Assembly: GCA_965216195.1 (NCBI GenBank)
Contig: OZ244151.1
Span: 1,364,001-1,428,000, forward strand
DNA length: 64,000 bases
From: Aridibacter sp965216195
Lineage (GTDB): Bacteria > Acidobacteriota > Blastocatellia > Pyrinomonadales > Pyrinomonadaceae
Direction of reading: 5' to 3'
Both the position numbers and the translations under genes were made by a program. Below, in pieces: positions 61,038 to 64,000 of this stretch; positions within the stretch are counted from its first letter, which is position 1, and the number at the start of each line of letters is the position of its first letter. Below the pieces are notes generated by a model, which was not told where the DNA came from, searched no databases, and worked only from the letters and a program-made list of their open reading frames with translations.

Positions 61038-62062
61038 TTAAACAACCCGTTCACATAATCTTCGGCATCGAAAACCATTAAATCATCTACGCCTTCACCT
61101 ATCCCAACGTAGCGGATCGGCAGATCCAGTTCCTTTGAAATCGCAACTGCAATTCCGCCTTTGGCAGTGCCATCGAGCTTCGTTAAAACAATTCCCGTAA
61201 CATTTGCGGTCTTCATAAACTGGCGCGCCTGTTCGAGTCCATTCTGTCCTGTTACCGCGTCAATCACCAGTAAAGTCTCGTGCGGCGCTCCCTCTACTTC
61301 TCTTCTCGCAACACGTTTCATCTTGTCCAGCTCAGCCATCAAATTCGACTTGTTATGAAGACGGCCCGCTGTATCAACAATCAAAACATCTGCGTCTTTT
61401 GCCTTCGCCGATTTAAGCGCATCAAAAAGAACAGCTGCCGGATCCGTGCCTTGCTTCTGCTGGATCAGAGGGACGCCCGCTCGGTCAGCCCAAATTTCAA
61501 GCTGATCTGATGCCGCCGCGCGAAATGTATCGGCAGCGCAAATCAAAATCTGGTTTCCCTCGTCTTTAATGCGTTGCGCGAGTTTCCCGATCGTCGTAGT
61601 TTTCCCAACTCCATTTACCCCCACGACCATCAAAACATATGGTTTTATCGAATCATCGATGCTTCTTTCATCTGCAACTCCAGCATCCCCGGACGCGTTT
61701 AGAATTGCGAGGAGTTCCGATTTCATAAGAGCTTTTAGCGCGCCAATATCTCCGATCTCCTGCCGCGAAACTCCTTTTCGAATTTCCTCGATAATGTGAA
61801 ACGTTGTCGAAACACCGATATCGGTTGAAATCAACATTTCTTCGAGTTCGTCCAAAAAGGCTTCGTCGATCTGTTTGCGGTTTTCAAATACCGTATCGAG
61901 CTTATCGTTGATCGAGTTTCGAGTTTTAGAAATCGCTTTATTAAAACGAACACCAAACTCCTTTTCGATCGCCTCTTCCTGAGCCTTTAGCTCCTCGACC
62001 GATCTATCCAAGCCCAAAACCGAACTCGAAAGCTTATCCTTATTTCTGCGCCAAAACGCCAT
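61034..62062 (-). CDS. ftsY: Signal recognition particle receptor FtsY
   Basis: FtsY is the membrane-side SRP GTPase that receives ribosome-nascent-chain complexes. From ATG 62062 the protein has 342 residues, short for the family because the acidic A domain is almost absent (MAFWRRNKDKLSSSV directly precedes the N domain). The N domain has LDELEEMLISTDIGVSTT. The G domain has VVGVNGVGKTTTIGKLAQR, AADTFRAAASDQLEIWADR, VLIVDTAGRLHNKSNLM, LVIDAVTGQNGLEQA and VLTKLDGTAKGGIAVA. A TTG two codons upstream is a possible alternative start. It heads the ftsY-ribD-ksgA-rnj operon. Confidence 0.95.
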   Translation of the reverse strand: MAFWRRNKDKLSSSVLGLDRSVEELKAQEEAIEKEFGVRFNKAISKTRNSINDKLDTVFENRKQIDEAFLDELEEMLISTDIGVSTTFHIIEEIRKGVSRQEIGDIGALKALMKSELLAILNASGDAGVADERSIDDSIKPYVLMVVGVNGVGKTTTIGKLAQRIKDEGNQILICAADTFRAAASDQLEIWADRAGVPLIQQKQGTDPAAVLFDALKSAKAKDADVLIVDTAGRLHNKSNLMAELDKMKRVARREVEGAPHETLLVIDAVTGQNGLEQARQFMKTANVTGIVLTKLDGTAKGGIAVAISKELDLPIRYVGIGEGVDDLMVFDAEDYVNGLFN

Positions 62063-62069
62063 ACACAAA

Positions 62070-62117
62070 AACCTACTCGCCTATAAAATCAAAAGTGAAA
62101 TTATAAACGAGTAGGTT
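62070..62117. repeat. 10-bp inverted repeat upstream of ftsY
   Basis: AACCTACTCG at 62070-62079 is mirrored exactly by CGAGTAGGTT at 62108-62117, with 28 bases between. It lies in the 111-base spacer between the HD-GYP gene stop and the ftsY start. It could be a long-loop terminator for the HD-GYP gene or a protein-binding site for the ftsY operon. No T-run on the minus strand directly follows it. Confidence 0.5.
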
Positions 62118-62173
62118 GTGAATGTCAGTCGTCGCAAACTGAATATGTTGGTTTAACCAACGATATCTACCAA

Positions 62174-64000
62174 CTATTCCGCCTCTTGCTTCCTGTTGGT
62201 TCGAATCGTGGTTTTTAGAGGTTTTGAAGGGGTTCCAACACTCTTAGGTTTGAAGTTTTTCAGCTTGACTCTTCCGACGCTAATCTGCCCCTCCGCACAG
62301 GCTTGGATCAACGCGTTGACGACGTGTATGTCATATCTCGTTCCGACAAAACTCTTTATCCGCTCTATTGCGGCGGGAAGCTCCATCCCTTTTTGATACG
62401 GACGGTCAATCGTCATCGCATCAAACGTATCGGCAACAGCTACAATCTTAGCCTGAAGCGGAATCTCGTCGTTCGCAAGCCCTTGCGGATACCCTTGGCC
62501 ATTTACCATTTCATGGTGCATGTACATCCCCGGCAAGAAGTCCTTCATCGCAGGAATGTTTTTCATGATTTTATATCCTTCTTGCGGGTGGGTTTTCATA
62601 ATTGCGAATTCTTCGTCCGTTAACTGGGATGGCTTCTTCAGAATTCTGTCGTCTATACCGATTTTTCCGACGTCATGCAAAAGCGCACTTATTCTGAGAG
62701 TTTCAAGCTCTTTTTCTCTAAGTCCGAGCCTTTGTCCAATGGCTACCGCAACCCGCGAAACTCTTTCTGAGTGACCACGTGTATAGTGATCTTTGCCATC
62801 AATTGCGGCTGCGAGTGCCTTAACCGTGCCGACAAAAAGCTCACGGTTTTCTTCTGCCGCTTTTGCCACTTTGGCAATATGGTCCTCCAAGTCTTTACCC
62901 ATGGTATTAAACGCTGAACCGAGAGTTGAGATCTCTCGAAAGCCCTTAGTTTCAATACGGTGAGAGAGGTCGCCCGAAGCAAGGGTTTTCGCTGCCGAAA
63001 CAAGTCTTTCAATTGGAGACGTCAGCTGTCGGGCAAAAACAGTTCCTAGAATGAGGGTTATCAGGGCCAAAATCCCGCTGATCATCCAGGTCTGTCGATG
63101 CATTGATTCAACCGAGGCTAGAGCAATTTCCTCATCCTGCATTACAATGACCCCAAACTTCATCGAGTTTGTGACATTTGCAGTAGAATAGGCGCCGATC
63201 ATTTTTCGCTCCTCACCTTTATAAACGGTTGTAAATGGCAACAAGGCTGACTGGATCTGGCTGTTCGTTTGTGCCCATTCCTGCACAATCTTTAAATCGT
63301 TTAACGGCTGGCGACTCGTTATTTTTTCTGAATTCGGGTGATAGATCGCTCGTCCTTCTGCATCTACAACGAAAATCAATGGAGCACCGCTATCCCATAA
63401 CTCCTGCTCGCTCATCGATTCATCGACGATCACCTTTGAAATTCCCTGAAGAGAAGCAATAGCTACTACGGCAGCTGAAAGCTCTCCGTTTATCTTGACG
63501 GGCGCCCCAAAAGCCAAAACAAGCTCACCATTACGCTCAATCGCCCTAGGTTTTGCGACAACGAGTTCTTTCTTGTCTATCTCGGCGAGAACTTCGGAGG
63601 AAATCGCCTCGATTTCCTTAAGATTTATTGTTTCAGAGCGGTAGGCAGAAAGGGACTCACCGGAAACCGGTTTAACGAAAAACGCGAGGAGGCTTTCATC
63701 GGCCTTAAGATCGGCCGCGATCTTTTGTTGTGCGGCGTCGGACGAAACTGCTTCGTTGTCGTTCCCGAATTCAAACAATTGTCTGTAAACTTCAACCAAT
63801 GACGTATAGCGACGAGTGAATGTTTCGATTCGGGCGGCCTTATCTCTGACTAACTCTGCCTGATACCTGCCTTCGGCCGAACGCAGCTCTTTACCGCTCC
63901 GATCTGCTAAAAACCAACCGGTGACCAGAAGCGGAATTACACCGACGGCAAGCAGCGTCGCTAAGATAACTATGCGCAAACTAACCTTCTTCTTTTTTTT
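62174..64000 (-). CDS. Membrane HD-GYP phosphodiesterase with Cache and HAMP domains, 5' end cut
   Basis: The frame is open to the right edge (608 codons; KKKKVS precedes LRIVILATLLAVGVIPLLVTG), so the true start lies outside the window; a TTG at 63979 is only the first possible start inside. A first membrane helix is followed by a dCache-like sensor (about 30-280), a second helix (about 295-318), a HAMP linker (about 320-375; TSPIERLVSAAKTLASGDLS) and an HD-GYP domain. The latter has GHSERVSRVAVAIG, ISALLHDVGKIGIDDRIL, MKTHPQEGYKIM and MYMHHEMVNGQGYPQGL. The metal-binding HD and GYP motifs are intact, so hydrolysis of cyclic di-GMP is expected, controlled by a periplasmic signal. Confidence 0.93.
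   Translation of the reverse strand, partial: KKKKKVSLRIVILATLLAVGVIPLLVTGWFLADRSGKELRSAEGRYQAELVRDKAARIETFTRRYTSLVEVYRQLFEFGNDNEAVSSDAAQQKIAADLKADESLLAFFVKPVSGESLSAYRSETINLKEIEAISSEVLAEIDKKELVVAKPRAIERNGELVLAFGAPVKINGELSAAVVAIASLQGISKVIVDESMSEQELWDSGAPLIFVVDAEGRAIYHPNSEKITSRQPLNDLKIVQEWAQTNSQIQSALLPFTTVYKGEERKMIGAYSTANVTNSMKFGVIVMQDEEIALASVESMHRQTWMISGILALITLILGTVFARQLTSPIERLVSAAKTLASGDLSHRIETKGFREISTLGSAFNTMGKDLEDHIAKVAKAAEENRELFVGTVKALAAAIDGKDHYTRGHSERVSRVAVAIGQRLGLREKELETLRISALLHDVGKIGIDDRILKKPSQLTDEEFAIMKTHPQEGYKIMKNIPAMKDFLPGMYMHHEMVNGQGYPQGLANDEIPLQAKIVAVADTFDAMTIDRPYQKGMELPAAIERIKSFVGTRYDIHVVNALIQACAEGQISVGRVKLKNFKPKSVGTPSKPLKTTIRTNRKQEAE

Overview
The window reads as a chromosomal segment of a diderm (Gram-negative) bacterium of moderate GC content, most likely an acidobacterium of the Blastocatellia type. 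The reasons are a secreted von Willebrand A protein of the 'VWFA-related acidobacterial' kind (39699-40613), an LPS-export machinery built from unusually fused proteins, RNase J and a sigma-54/PTS-Ntr cluster in a genome with TolC and LPS genes, and many palindromic intergenic repeats. The assignment is an inference from gene content; no 16S gene is present.

Layout. 1-3.9 kb: end of a beta-propeller gene, then a minus-strand operon of two small membrane proteins, recO and a fused LptF-LptG permease. 4-9.9 kb: namZ (minus), then a plus-strand run hslV-hslU, an FnIII lipoprotein, an FAH-family enzyme and a small transaldolase. 9.9-28.5 kb is an accessory region: type I restriction genes hsdM-hsdS-hsdR (hsdR carries a 3' frameshift), pirin with a divergent MarR regulator, a universal stress protein, two hydrolases, an acyl-CoA carboxylase subunit, a type II MvaI/BcnI-like restriction-modification pair, a DUF5343-like two-gene unit, and three repeat-rich spacers. 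28.5-35.6 kb: a lipoprotein, tRNA-Leu(GAG), and the glycolytic set secG-tpi-pgk plus gap, with an S41 protease overlapping pgk. 35.8-40.6 kb: TolC, a WaaE-like glycosyltransferase and three exported proteins.

40.7-55.2 kb is a long minus-strand block: uppP, recJ, a VapBC-type toxin-antitoxin pair, a giant LptC/LptA (OstA) fusion, a secreted TIMP/NTR-like protein, lptB, rpoN, hpf, rapZ, a mannose-type EIIA, an HPr-arginase fusion, ddl, and (separately) dodecin. 55.3-64 kb: a HAD phosphatase, an SDR, an ACT-domain protein, RNase J, ksgA, ribD, ftsY and a membrane HD-GYP protein that runs off the end.

The most notable points are the HPr-arginase fusion translationally coupled to a PTS EIIA behind rpoN, which suggests direct phosphotransfer control of arginine breakdown; a RapZ whose Walker A lysine is replaced by methionine; a RibD with a Cys-to-His change at a zinc ligand; the fused Lpt components; the hsdR frameshift; and an A-B-A-B array of hairpin-rich repeats at 24.9-25.7 kb. 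Residue positions were counted by hand and are approximate when marked 'about'.
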